The notes under the pieces are model-generated. The model made no database searches and had not been told where the DNA came from. It saw only the letters and a program-made list of their open reading frames with translations. DNA of 21,651 nt. Origin: a bacterium. Its GTDB lineage: Bacteria; Bacteroidota; Ignavibacteria; Kapaibacteriales; UBA2268. Positions 8,488 to 16,712 of the stretch are shown piece by piece. Location: the NCBI GenBank assembly GCA_030426865.1, contig JAUHXN010000015.1, positions 1 through 21,651 of the forward strand, read 5' to 3'. The position numbers and the translations under genes are program-made. Each line of letters starts with the position of its first letter. The stretch's first letter is position 1.

Positions 8488-10116
8488 ATGATTACGGTTA
8501 ATAATATAACTTTAGCTTTTGGTAAAAAGCCATTATTCAAAGACGTAAGTCTAAAATTTACACCTGGGAATTGTTATGGTATAATCGGTGCCAACGGTGC
8601 TGGTAAATCTACATTTCTTAAAATTCTAGCTGGTGATATTGAACCTCAAAAAGGCGATGTTCAGATAGGCTCTAAAATGAGAATGGCGGTATTACAACAA
8701 GACCAATTCAAATTTGACAATGAGAAAGTAGTTGACACAGTAATTATGGGTCATACTGAACTTTATAATTTGATGAAATTAAGAGATGAACTATATTCTA
8801 AAACTGAGTTTACTGAAGAAGAAGGGATGAAAATGGGTGAAGTCGAAGCTGACTTTGCTGAAATGAATGGATATGAAGCTGAGGCTGAAGCAGGAATGCT
8901 ACTCTCTGGTCTTGGTGTAGCCGAAGACTTGCATGATTCTCTAATGAAAGATTTGGAAGCGGGAGACAAAATTAAAGTCTTATTAGCACAGGCGCTATTT
9001 GGGAATCCTGATATCCTATTACTAGATGAGCCTACAAACAACTTGGATATTAATTCAAAGAACTGGTTAGAAGAGTTCTTAATTAATTTCAACAACACAG
9101 TATTAGTTGTTTCTCACGATAGACACTTTTTAAATACTGTTTGTACTCATATAACTGATATTGATTTTGGACAAATAAATATGTTTGCGGGTAACTACGA
9201 ATTTTGGTTAAGAGCTTCACAATTATCTTTAAAGCAAACGAAAGACTCAAACAAGAAAGCTGAAGACAAGATTAAAGAGTTAAAAGACTTCATTAGCCGA
9301 TTTAGTGCAAATGCTTCGAAAGCTAAACAAGCTACAGCTCGTAAGAAGATGATAGACAAGTTAACTGTTGAAAACATACCACATACTTCAAGAAGATTCC
9401 CATATATTGAATTCAAGCCCGATAGAGAAGTTGGTAATATAGTATTGAATATCGAGAACCTATCTAAAACAATTGATGGCGAAGTAATATTCAAAGACTT
9501 TAACTTACAAGTTAACCCTAAAGACAAAATTGCCTTTGTTGGTAAAAATGATGTTGCAAAAACTGTATTTTTCGATATTATTATGGGTGAATTGGAACCT
9601 GATACTGGTACTATCGAATGGGGACAAACGATAAAATCAAGTTATTTTCCTAAAGAAAATTCTGAGTTTTTTAATTCTTATTTACCAATAACTGATTGGT
9701 TAAGACAATACTCTAATGAAAGTGATGAAACTTATATAAGAGGATTTTTAGGTAGAATGTTATTTTCAGGAGAAGATGCTTTGAAACCAGTTAATGTACT
9801 TTCTGGAGGAGAAAAAGTTAGATGTATGTTATCTAAAATGATGATGGAAGGCGCCAATGTATTGGTAGCAGATGAACCTACTAACCACTTAGATTTGGAA
9901 TCAATATCTGCTCTGAATGATGGACTAGTGAAATACGACCAAGTATTATTATTTTCTTCTCATGATCATCAACTTATGGAATCTACTGCAAATCGAATTA
10001 TTGAAATTGGCCCTTATGGTTTCATTGATAAGATGACTACTTATGATGAATATGTTAAAGACGCTGATATAAAAGAAAGAAGAAAAGAGATTTACTCGGC
10101 ACCTGTTGAAGAATAA
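8488..10116 (+). CDS. ABC-F family ATPase, YbiT-like
   Basis: A 542-residue soluble protein with two ABC ATPase domains and no membrane segment. ABC-F proteins bind the ribosomal E site and act on stalled or slow translation. Domain 1 has Walker A GANGAGKST (34-42) and Walker B DILLLDEPTNNLD from 175; its signature is EAGDK rather than LSGGE, as in YbiT (APGWK). The inter-domain linker holds FSANASKAKQATARKKMIDK, nearly the YbiT sequence. Domain 2 has LSGGEKVR near 438 and ADEPTNHLD, but its Walker A is GKNDVAKT (352-359), with Ala for the last Gly. It stands alone between two terminators, so it is probably monocistronic. The family call is firm; whether it gives antibiotic protection or a housekeeping function cannot be told. 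Confidence 0.92.
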   Translation: MITVNNITLAFGKKPLFKDVSLKFTPGNCYGIIGANGAGKSTFLKILAGDIEPQKGDVQIGSKMRMAVLQQDQFKFDNEKVVDTVIMGHTELYNLMKLRDELYSKTEFTEEEGMKMGEVEADFAEMNGYEAEAEAGMLLSGLGVAEDLHDSLMKDLEAGDKIKVLLAQALFGNPDILLLDEPTNNLDINSKNWLEEFLINFNNTVLVVSHDRHFLNTVCTHITDIDFGQINMFAGNYEFWLRASQLSLKQTKDSNKKAEDKIKELKDFISRFSANASKAKQATARKKMIDKLTVENIPHTSRRFPYIEFKPDREVGNIVLNIENLSKTIDGEVIFKDFNLQVNPKDKIAFVGKNDVAKTVFFDIIMGELEPDTGTIEWGQTIKSSYFPKENSEFFNSYLPITDWLRQYSNESDETYIRGFLGRMLFSGEDALKPVNVLSGGEKVRCMLSKMMMEGANVLVADEPTNHLDLESISALNDGLVKYDQVLLFSSHDHQLMESTANRIIEIGPYGFIDKMTTYDEYVKDADIKERRKEIYSAPVEE

Positions 10117-10142
10117 TTAACAACATAAGTTATAATAATTAT

Positions 10143-10183
10143 AAGGTTTAATAAAATTTTCATATTTTGTTAAACCTTTTTTT
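10143..10183 (+). terminator. Intrinsic terminator after the ABC-F gene
   Basis: AAGGTTTAA and TTAAACCTT pair, with an inner AAAAT/ATTTT extension through one T-G wobble, around a short loop. The stem runs directly into a 7-base T-run at 10177-10183. It starts 27 bases after the ABC-F stop codon. Confidence 0.85.
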
Positions 10184-10232
10184 ATTTCATGTGTTATTAT
10201 TATATATTACCTAAAACAAAATAGGATTAATT

Positions 10233-11888
10233 ATGGAAAATACTATACTAGATTTTACCTCAAATAATAATATTTTACCCGAAGGAACAATACCAAAGCG
10301 TTCTAATGGTGTACTAATCGAAGCTGGATTAGAAAAGTACACTGGAAAATGGGATAAAGGTACTGCTGCGCATTTACTTAAAAGAGCAACATTCGGTCCC
10401 AAAATAGATGATATTATTGAATTCACCGAGATGTCTTTAGAAAGTGCCGTAGATAACATTCTAACTTTTGATGAACCATTAGAACTTCCATTGAACTACA
10501 ATGATGGTAACGATCCTTATGCTAAAATAGGAGATACTTGGGTAGGCCTACCTTCTGGACCAAATACTTTCAACCCTCGTATAAATAGTTTTGCAGCCAG
10601 ATGGTTCGGTAATATCGTGGGAGCTGGAAATAATGTTGGAGAAAAAATGACATTATTTTGGCACAATCATTTTGTGACTCAGATGTTAACTGTAAGAGAC
10701 GAGAATTATACTTTCGATTATTATAAAACTCTAAGAGAAAACGCATTAGGAAATTTTCAAACATTAACAGAAAAAATGACTACTAATGCAGCAATGCTAC
10801 GATATTTGAATGGAAATGAAAATGTCGTTGGCCGACCTAATGAAAATTTCGCTAGAGAACTAATGGAGTTATTTACTGTAGGGAAAGGTCCATTAATTGG
10901 TCCAGGTAATTATACAAATTATACTGAGGATGATGTTCTAGCTGCTGCGAAAGTCTTAACGGGTTGGAGAGCACTAAGGGATACTACAGAATCTAAATAT
11001 TATAGTCAACTCCATGATAAGACTAATAAAATATTCTCTTCTGCATTTGGTAATAGAGTTATTTCTAATAAAGAGGATGAGGAATACAAAGAACTGATAT
11101 CAATGATATTAGATCAGGAAGAGACTGCATTATTTATTTGTAGAAAAATATATAGATGGTTTGTTTATTATGAAATTGATGAGCAAACTGAGAATAATGT
11201 GATCAAGCCAATGGCTGATATATTTAGACAAAATAATTATGAAGTTAAACCTGTATTAAAAGCTTTGTTTAGTTCAGCACATTTTTATGATAATTGGAAT
11301 ATAGGTTGTGTAATAAAAAGCCCATTAGACTTCGTAGCATCAATTTATCGAAATTTAGAGATGAAATTCCCGCGTGATTATGTAGGTCAGTATTCTGCAT
11401 GGCTCTCATTAGGATTCCAATATGTTGCAATTCAAGAAATGATACTTGGTGAACCACCTAGTGTATCAGGGTGGCCAGCTATGTACCTAGCCCCTGGATA
11501 CCATAGATTTTGGGTTACTAGTGTTTCTGCACCTTATAGAGCTGTTCTGGCTGATTATGTTGCAGGAGTACCAGTTATAGAAGGAAGAGGATTCTCGATT
11601 AGTTTTGATGCATTTGAACTAGCTAAGAAAACATCTAATCCAGTTGATGCTCCTACTCTTATCAAAGATTTAGCTGAATTTCTATTACCAGTTAAATTAA
11701 CTGATAATCAATTGGAATACTTAAGATTAAATCTAATTCCAGAAGGATATGAAGATTATCATTGGGCAGCCGTTTGGTCTGCTTACGAACTAGATCCAGA
11801 CAACGAAGAAAACACGAATATAGTAAATACTCTATTAAGAACATTTATTAGAGCTTGTTTGAACATTGCAGAATATCACTTAGTATAA
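10233..11888 (+). CDS. DUF1800 family protein, partner of DUF1501
   Basis: A 551-residue protein of the DUF1800 family, recognised from AAHLLKRATFGP near the N-terminus, KMTLFWHNHFVT, and NENFARELMELFTVG followed by DDVLAAAKVLTGW. The molecular role of the family is unknown; it is typically encoded beside DUF1501, as here. No signal peptide is visible: the N-terminus MENTILDFTSNNN is polar. An in-frame TAA at 10212-10214 rules out a longer, signal-bearing start. Twelve bases separate it from the DUF1501 gene, and its stop codon is part of that gene's ribosome binding site, so the two are one operon. A functional complex with DUF1501 is inferred from this conserved pairing; how it would leave the cytoplasm is open. 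Confidence 0.88.
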   Translation: MENTILDFTSNNNILPEGTIPKRSNGVLIEAGLEKYTGKWDKGTAAHLLKRATFGPKIDDIIEFTEMSLESAVDNILTFDEPLELPLNYNDGNDPYAKIGDTWVGLPSGPNTFNPRINSFAARWFGNIVGAGNNVGEKMTLFWHNHFVTQMLTVRDENYTFDYYKTLRENALGNFQTLTEKMTTNAAMLRYLNGNENVVGRPNENFARELMELFTVGKGPLIGPGNYTNYTEDDVLAAAKVLTGWRALRDTTESKYYSQLHDKTNKIFSSAFGNRVISNKEDEEYKELISMILDQEETALFICRKIYRWFVYYEIDEQTENNVIKPMADIFRQNNYEVKPVLKALFSSAHFYDNWNIGCVIKSPLDFVASIYRNLEMKFPRDYVGQYSAWLSLGFQYVAIQEMILGEPPSVSGWPAMYLAPGYHRFWVTSVSAPYRAVLADYVAGVPVIEGRGFSISFDAFELAKKTSNPVDAPTLIKDLAEFLLPVKLTDNQLEYLRLNLIPEGYEDYHWAAVWSAYELDPDNEENTNIVNTLLRTFIRACLNIAEYHLV

Positions 11889-11892
11889 GGAG
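11887..11892 (+). promoter_or_regulatory. Shine-Dalgarno site of the DUF1501 gene, overlapping the upstream stop
   Basis: AAGGAG sits 8 bases before ATG 11901, and its first two bases are the last two of the DUF1800 TAA stop. Ribosomes ending DUF1800 are thus delivered onto this site, supporting translational coupling. It fixes the DUF1501 start. Confidence 0.8.
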
Positions 11893-11900
11893 ACTAAAAA

Positions 11901-13475
11901 ATGAAAAGAAGAGATTTTATTCGCACTACTGGTCTTACTTCTGCTGTTATGCTGGGCGGTATGCAGTTAGCAAAAGGAGCACCAATATTTAATCAATTTG
12001 CAGAAATAGCAAAAGCAGAAGATAGAAAACTAATATTAATTTTTTTAAATGGTGGTAATGATGGCTTAAATACTGTTATCCCACTTGACCAGTATGGTAA
12101 CTTATTCAAAGCTAGAGAGAATGTAATAGTTCCTGAAAATTTAGCCCTTAAGCTACGTGATGATGTTGGTTTAAATCCTGCTCTTTCTGGAATGAAAGAA
12201 TTGTATGACGAAGGTAAACTTCATGTGTTACAGTCCGTTGGTTACCCACAACCTAATTTTTCTCATTTTAGAAGTACTGATATTTGGACATCTGCATCGG
12301 ATTCTAATAAAGTAGTTACATCTGGATGGCTTGGTAGAGAGTTATACACCAAACACCCAACTTATCCTACTAATTATCCGAATTCAGAGAATTTAGATCC
12401 ATTGTCAATAACTTATGGCCCTTATGTCTCCCCTACTTGTCAAGGCCCAACTTTAGGTATGGGTATGGCAATTACACCGAACAATCAAGGTGAAATTGAT
12501 ATATATAATATTAATTCAGGTGGTATTGATACAGCTCCGAATTCTCCAGCTGGTAATGAAATAGAATATATTAGACAGATTATTAACCAAACTCAGCTTT
12601 ATGGAGATACTTTAGAAAGTACTTTTGAAAAGGGAAATAATCTATTGTCATCCAAATGGGATAGTGCAGGTAATAATAACAGATTGATAGGTCAACTACA
12701 AGTTACAGCAAAGCTGATTGCTGGTGGTAGTAAAACAAGAATATTTGTACATAGTTTGGGAGGATTTGACACTCATGCGAATCAAGTACAACTAGAAGGT
12801 GATGTAGAAGGTAGCCACTATGAATTATTGAAAATGGTTTCTGAATCTGTATCTGCATTCCAAGATGAAATGAAGTTACAAAATATGGAAGACAATGTTG
12901 TTGGTATGACTTTCTCTGAATTTGGTAGAAGAATATTATCAAACGCTAGTAATGGTACAGACCATGGATCAGCAGCACCTCTTTTCGTATTTGGGTCTAA
13001 AGTAATCCCTGGTATTCAAGGTGATAATCCGATTATACCTTCAACCGTGACAGTTCAAGATAATTTGCCTATGCAATTCGATTTTAGATCAATCTATTAT
13101 TCACTTTTAAAAGATTGGTTTGAAGTTGAAGACAAAGACCTAAATAATATCATGTTAGGTGAACATCAACATTTGAATATAATTCAGAAGAGTCAGTCAA
13201 GTGTAGATAACAACTATACTCCTGATGATTTCGATGTATTCCCTAACCCGATGAATGGAAAAGGCAATCTTAAATTCAAAGCAGAGGCTGGTATGACTTT
13301 TATATCTATTTATAATAATAGAGGTCAAGAAGTTAAAAAAGTATTCGAAGGACAGACACTAAACTCTACTAAAGAACTAGTCATTGAGACTAATGGACTT
13401 AATAGTGGTAGTTATCACATTAGAGTTCAGACTGGAAATAAACAAATTGTAAGGCCAATACAAATAGTGAAATAA
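11901..13475 (+). CDS. DUF1501 family protein with twin-arginine signal and T9SS sorting tail
   Basis: A 524-residue member of DUF1501, a family in the alkaline-phosphatase-like/sulfatase fold group. Family motifs are FLNGGNDGLNTVIP (about 49-62), the HSLGGFDTHANQ segment, TFSEFGRRILSN and DHGSAAPLFVFG. The N-terminus reads MKRRDFIRTTG followed by a moderately hydrophobic stretch, a good twin-arginine (Tat) signal. The last 85-90 residues form a T9SS type A sorting domain: FDVFPNPMNGKGNLKF, a central ISIYNNRGQEV, LNSGSYHIRVQTG and the terminal IQIVK. It should therefore cross the inner membrane folded by Tat and then be sorted by T9SS. It is the second gene of the DUF1800 operon and is closed by a bidirectional terminator. 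Enzymatic activity is not established for the family. Confidence 0.9.
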   Translation: MKRRDFIRTTGLTSAVMLGGMQLAKGAPIFNQFAEIAKAEDRKLILIFLNGGNDGLNTVIPLDQYGNLFKARENVIVPENLALKLRDDVGLNPALSGMKELYDEGKLHVLQSVGYPQPNFSHFRSTDIWTSASDSNKVVTSGWLGRELYTKHPTYPTNYPNSENLDPLSITYGPYVSPTCQGPTLGMGMAITPNNQGEIDIYNINSGGIDTAPNSPAGNEIEYIRQIINQTQLYGDTLESTFEKGNNLLSSKWDSAGNNNRLIGQLQVTAKLIAGGSKTRIFVHSLGGFDTHANQVQLEGDVEGSHYELLKMVSESVSAFQDEMKLQNMEDNVVGMTFSEFGRRILSNASNGTDHGSAAPLFVFGSKVIPGIQGDNPIIPSTVTVQDNLPMQFDFRSIYYSLLKDWFEVEDKDLNNIMLGEHQHLNIIQKSQSSVDNNYTPDDFDVFPNPMNGKGNLKFKAEAGMTFISIYNNRGQEVKKVFEGQTLNSTKELVIETNGLNSGSYHIRVQTGNKQIVRPIQIVK

Positions 13476-13506
13476 AAAAAATCCCGCTCAAAAGGCGGGA
13501 TTTTTT
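13476..13506. terminator. Bidirectional intrinsic terminator between convergent genes
   Basis: TCCCGC (13482-13487) and GCGGGA (13495-13500) form a GC-rich stem with a 7-base loop, extended by A-run/T-run pairing on both sides. It therefore has a U-tract in either orientation. It begins immediately after the DUF1501 stop and lies 30 bases beyond the stop of the opposing barrel-protein gene, so it can serve both. Confidence 0.92.
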
Positions 13507-13515
13507 ATTTTTATT

Positions 13516-13544
13516 CTATCTAACTTTATCATATGATTAGATAG
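13516..13544. repeat. 8-bp inverted repeat covering the barrel-protein stop codon
   Basis: CTATCTAA at 13516-13523 and TTAGATAG at 13537-13544 are perfect inverse copies with 13 bases between. The right arm contains the minus-strand TAA stop at 13537-13539. It has no GC-rich stem or T-run, so its role is unclear; it may add mRNA 3'-end structure. Confidence 0.45.
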
Positions 13545-14028
13545 TAAACATAGCAGAAGCACCAATAACTAATTGATCAAAAGAGCTTAATACATACTTA
13601 ATTTCTGGCATAAGCATAAATCCACCTAAATCAAGTTTAGCACCAGCACCAATATTCAAACCGATTTCTGATGTTGATACAGAGCTACTTGTTCCTAATA
13701 AAGAAGCAAATGGAATTTCTACTGACTGAGTCGCATAATTTAAACCACCTAATAGGTAAAAATTTGTACCTTTATTTTGAGTTAAAGCATAATGAACATT
13801 TGCATTAAGTTCCCAAAAAGTTGTAAACTCATCAGTCAAGTAATACTTGAAATCTGGAGCTATATCAACTGGTGCATCTATGTCTATTACTGCACCTGCT
13901 TGAATAGCTAGTTCTTTAATTTCAGTACCATAACCCAATCCACCACCAATCATAGTCGATGATTTCGCAATTCCACTGCTAAATGAAAGTAATACTAATG
14001 CAGCGAAAAGAATAAAAAACTTCTTCAT
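13537..14028 (-). CDS. Small outer-membrane beta-barrel protein
   Basis: A 163-residue exported protein with signal peptide MKKFFILFAALVLLSFSSGIAKS, then alternating hydrophobic/polar strands: GGGLGYGTEI, APDFKYYLTDEFTTFWEL, NFYLLGGLNYATQ, IGLNIGAGAKLDLG and FMLMPEIKYVLSS. The tail is LVIGASAMFTI. This is the pattern of the small OmpW/OmpX-like barrel (porin-like) families, with about eight strands expected from the length. AAGGAG at 14038-14043 (plus-strand CTCCTT), 9 bases before the ATG, supports the start. It is read divergently from the small lipoprotein gene across a 63-base gap. The fold is likely; no ligand or function can be assigned. Confidence 0.75.
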   Translation of the reverse strand: MKKFFILFAALVLLSFSSGIAKSSTMIGGGLGYGTEIKELAIQAGAVIDIDAPVDIAPDFKYYLTDEFTTFWELNANVHYALTQNKGTNFYLLGGLNYATQSVEIPFASLLGTSSSVSTSEIGLNIGAGAKLDLGGFMLMPEIKYVLSSFDQLVIGASAMFTI

Positions 14029-14042
14029 AAACCAAAACTCCT

Positions 14043-14050
14043 TATATTTG
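14043..14050 (+). promoter_or_regulatory. Candidate -7 promoter box for the small lipoprotein gene
   Basis: TATATTTG matches TAnnTTTG and lies about 40 bases before the preferred TTG start at 14092. No -33 TTTG is visible at the right distance, and the box adjoins the ribosome binding site of the opposing gene, so this is tentative. Confidence 0.25.
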
Positions 14051-14091
14051 AAAAATTTTATTTATACAATATAAGCAGTTTGATTGACATA

Positions 14092-14430
14092 TTGAAAAAA
14101 TTGTGGATAATTATAATACTATTTAGTATTAATTCTTGTAGCTACCAACAACAGAGTAGTATCGAAACTATTGAAAATTCTGATGATTACGTAAAAGATA
14201 GTTTAATGATAGATTCAAGTGAAAATATTAAAGAAAAGATTGATTTTTCTATTGTTCACCTGAACAAAATAATAACAAGGAATGAAAATATAATTAAAGA
14301 TTGGGAATTAAATCTGATAATAGCTGATTCAACTGACAGTATTTCAATACAGGATGATATTATCCAACTGAAAAAAAGAGTAATAATCCAAAAAGAAAGG
14401 TTGAGAAGATTAAAAAGTAAAGACGACTAG
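14092..14430 (+). CDS. Small putative lipoprotein with charged helical tail
   Basis: 112 residues, not recognised as a known family. The N-terminus MKKLWIIIILFSINSC is a lipoprotein-type signal with Cys16. The mature part is charged and probably helical, with a possible coiled coil over the last 65 residues (VHLNKIITRNENIIKDWELN and LKKRVIIQKERLRRLKS). There is no ATG start: TTG at 14092 gives the classic MKK signal, while TTG at 14080 would add MIDI in front. Neither has a clear Shine-Dalgarno sequence. Its TAG stop shares a CTAG with the opposing stop of the PorQ-like gene. The signal structure and full-length frame between barrel gene and porQ argue that it is real, but a spurious frame is possible. 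Confidence 0.6.
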   Translation: MKKLWIIIILFSINSCSYQQQSSIETIENSDDYVKDSLMIDSSENIKEKIDFSIVHLNKIITRNENIIKDWELNLIIADSTDSISIQDDIIQLKKRVIIQKERLRRLKSKDD

Positions 14431-15362
14431 AGTTCTAAAGCTAAGCTAAATCTATGCAAACCAATCGAAGCACCATATTCAGCATAGCCATAATCAAAAT
14501 TAACATCTTCAAATTTTATTCCTAATCCTCCACTCAATCCAGATAAACCTTTATTATCATCAGATGATGCAAAATTTCTAATTTGATTATCGTAACCTGC
14601 TCTCAAGTTAATTACTTTACTAAGGTAAAGTTCTCCTCCGATTGCAAAATTTTTAAATCTATCAAAAAATCCATCTACCTCATCTGCTAAGTGATGAAAT
14701 GATAAATTAATAAGCAAAGGTAACCCTTTTAACCTATGATTGATACCTAATCTAGCATCAGCAGGAAGAGTTGCAGCTTGACCATTTAAAGAACTCATTT
14801 CAGTTCCCAAATGTAGTAATGAAAATCCAATATTGGTTCTATCATTTACTCGATAGAACATACCAGCATCAACAGCAAAAGCAGAAGAGCTTTGAGTTTC
14901 TAATGTTAGATATAAAAACTTACCAGTTACGCCGTAATACCAGTTTGAGTCTAGCTCATTGGAATATGTAACACCAAATGATAAATCTGAACCAGAGAAT
15001 CCATTACCATATAACTTACCTTCATCATCAATATAATCGAATGCCCCGTAGCTATTAAAATTAATTTGTGCAGCTAAAGAAGCACCATCTAGGTCAAATT
15101 GATTAATTTTATAAACTACATTACCCGAATTTATATCTAGTACATGCTTGGAGAAAGTAGTAGAAAGTGTTTTATCATCAGCGGATTGCAAAAGAGCTGG
15201 ATTAAAGAATATGAGAGAAGCATCTTCTTCTATAGAAACAACAGCATTACCCAATGCTGCAGCTCTAGCAGTCGAATTGAATCTAATAAAATTGTAAGGG
15301 GTATCGTCTGCAAACATATTAGTAACAGATAAAATCAGTAATGCTAATACAGTCTTTTTCAT
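14427..15362 (-). CDS. porQ: PorQ-like type IX secretion accessory protein (PorV/PorQ family outer-membrane barrel)
   Basis: 311 residues: signal peptide to about residue 19 (MKKTVLALLILSVTNMFA), then YNFIRFNSTARAAALGNAVV and FFNPALL, the N-terminal hallmark of PorQ, followed by repeated amphipathic strands such as DLSFGVTYSNEL, WYYGVTGKFLYL and NIGFSLLHLG. The protein ends in FSLALEL, a plausible last strand. PorQ and PorV are FadL-like barrels of the T9SS attachment complex at the outer membrane, which would handle the sorting-tail proteins encoded in this window. PorQ fits better than PorV because of the YNF..SARAAALG start. It is last in the parA-parB-ybgC run, 47 bases after ybgC, and its stop is interlocked with that of the opposing lipoprotein gene. 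No terminator follows. Confidence 0.75.
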   Translation of the reverse strand: MKKTVLALLILSVTNMFADDTPYNFIRFNSTARAAALGNAVVSIEEDASLIFFNPALLQSADDKTLSTTFSKHVLDINSGNVVYKINQFDLDGASLAAQINFNSYGAFDYIDDEGKLYGNGFSGSDLSFGVTYSNELDSNWYYGVTGKFLYLTLETQSSSAFAVDAGMFYRVNDRTNIGFSLLHLGTEMSSLNGQAATLPADARLGINHRLKGLPLLINLSFHHLADEVDGFFDRFKNFAIGGELYLSKVINLRAGYDNQIRNFASSDDNKGLSGLSGGLGIKFEDVNFDYGYAEYGASIGLHRFSLALEL

Positions 15363-15409
15363 TTATTATTTGCCTTTTTTCTTCAGTAATAAAGTAAAGA
15401 TTTTTATAG

Positions 15410-15817
15410 TTAACCTAAGTGTTTTCGTAATAGTTCTAAATACATTTTTGGAGGTCTTACTGGCTTCATTGTCTCAGCATTCGCAAATACGTGATTTGTA
15501 TAACCTTCTGCAATTAATACATTATTGCAACTAATAGTATATATAAACTGAATTTTTGCCGATAAAGTTTCATCTAATCGTGCTTTTATATCTAATACAT
15601 CATCATAGAATGCTGGCTTTATATACTTAACGTAAGCATCTATCACTGGTAATATTAATCCATTTTCTTCAACTTGGGTATAAGCTAAACCCAAATGACG
15701 CATCAACTCATTTCTCCCTATCTCGAAATAGGACAAGTAATTACCATTATATACCACACCCATTTTATCGGTATCAGCGTAAATGACTCTTCTATGTGTT
15801 GTAAACTCTAAACTCAA
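15410..15817 (-). CDS. YbgC/FadM-type acyl-CoA thioesterase (hotdog fold)
   Basis: A 135-residue single hotdog-domain protein of the 4-hydroxybenzoyl-CoA thioesterase family, which hydrolyses acyl-CoA thioesters. The signature is YADTDKMGVVYNGNYLSYFE (13-32), with the catalytic-type Asp as D17. The His often found after VVY is Asn here, a common variant. The start is TTG at 15817: an in-frame TGA lies directly upstream at 15818-15820, and the next ATG would cut into the signature. This TTG overlaps the parB stop as TTGA, implying translational coupling with parB. The substrate is not known; YbgC proteins in proteobacteria are linked to the Tol-Pal and phospholipid systems, but no tol gene is seen here. 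Confidence 0.85.
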   Translation of the reverse strand: MSLEFTTHRRVIYADTDKMGVVYNGNYLSYFEIGRNELMRHLGLAYTQVEENGLILPVIDAYVKYIKPAFYDDVLDIKARLDETLSAKIQFIYTISCNNVLIAEGYTNHVFANAETMKPVRPPKMYLELLRKHLG

Positions 15818-16701
15818 TCAATTAACTCTAATATTCTATTAAGATCTTTTTTCGAATAATAATTAATTATTATTGAACCTTTTTCATTTTTCTTGAATTT
15901 TATTTTTACTTCAGTTCCAAATTTATTTCTAAGTTTGTCTTCGGTATCATCGATTATCGCTTTTAATTCTTGCGATAACTCATCATTCTCACTTGATTCT
16001 TTTTTTACTATTTTGCCAAAGTTTTTCACAAAAGCTTCGGTTTCTCTAACAGATAGCTCATTTTCTACTATGTGTTTCCATGCCTTTATTATACTTGGAA
16101 TATCGCTTAGACCTAGTAAAGTTCTAGCATGACCACCAGTAATCTCATTCTGAGATAAACTTTTTTGAACAACATCAGGTAGATTCAACAATCTAAGATT
16201 ATTAGTTACTGTTGTTCTATTTTTACCGACTTTTTTTGCAACTTCTTCTTGGGTTAATTTAAATTCGTCTATCAATCTCTTATAGCTAATTGCTATTTCA
16301 ATAGGGTTTAAGTCTTCCCTTTGTAAGTTTTCGATAATAGCAAATTGAAGCATTTGCTCATCGTCAACATCTTCTTTTATATATGCAGGAATCTCTTTTA
16401 GTCCAATTAATTTAGACGCTCTATAACGTCGTTCACCGGAAATAAGTTCAAAGTGTTCATCTACACGTCTAACAGAAATAGGTTGTATCAACCCATGCGT
16501 TTTAATAGACTCAGCTAATTCTTCTAATGCTGTTTGGTCGAATTCCTTTCTAGGTTGCCATGGATTAATTCTGATTTTTTTTATAGGAATACTAGAACTA
16601 GAACCTACATTTTTCAATGCTTCTTCTTCGTTGTCATCTTCTCTTTTTATGTCTGGAATTAAGGCACTTAGCCCTCTCCCCAATCCTTTCTTTTTAACCA
16701 T
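15814..16701 (-). CDS. parB: Chromosome partitioning protein ParB (Spo0J family)
   Basis: A 295-residue parS-binding CTPase clamp. It starts with KKGLGRGLSALIP, the chromosomal ParB N-terminus that stimulates ParA. NPWQPRKEF (46-54), GLIQPISVR and the GERRYRAS box (89-96) make the CTP-binding domain. The helix-turn-helix lies at about 148-172 (LTQEEVAKKVGKNRTTVTNN), followed by GGHARTLLG (189-197). The C-terminal dimerisation region has NKFGTEVKIKFKKNEKGSIII. It lies 11 bases after parA and overlaps the thioesterase start. No canonical parS palindrome was seen in the window by eye. All expected domains are present and length is normal. Confidence 0.95.
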   Translation of the reverse strand: MVKKKGLGRGLSALIPDIKREDDNEEEALKNVGSSSSIPIKKIRINPWQPRKEFDQTALEELAESIKTHGLIQPISVRRVDEHFELISGERRYRASKLIGLKEIPAYIKEDVDDEQMLQFAIIENLQREDLNPIEIAISYKRLIDEFKLTQEEVAKKVGKNRTTVTNNLRLLNLPDVVQKSLSQNEITGGHARTLLGLSDIPSIIKAWKHIVENELSVRETEAFVKNFGKIVKKESSENDELSQELKAIIDDTEDKLRNKFGTEVKIKFKKNEKGSIIINYYSKKDLNRILELID

Positions 16702-16712
16702 GTTATATATTT

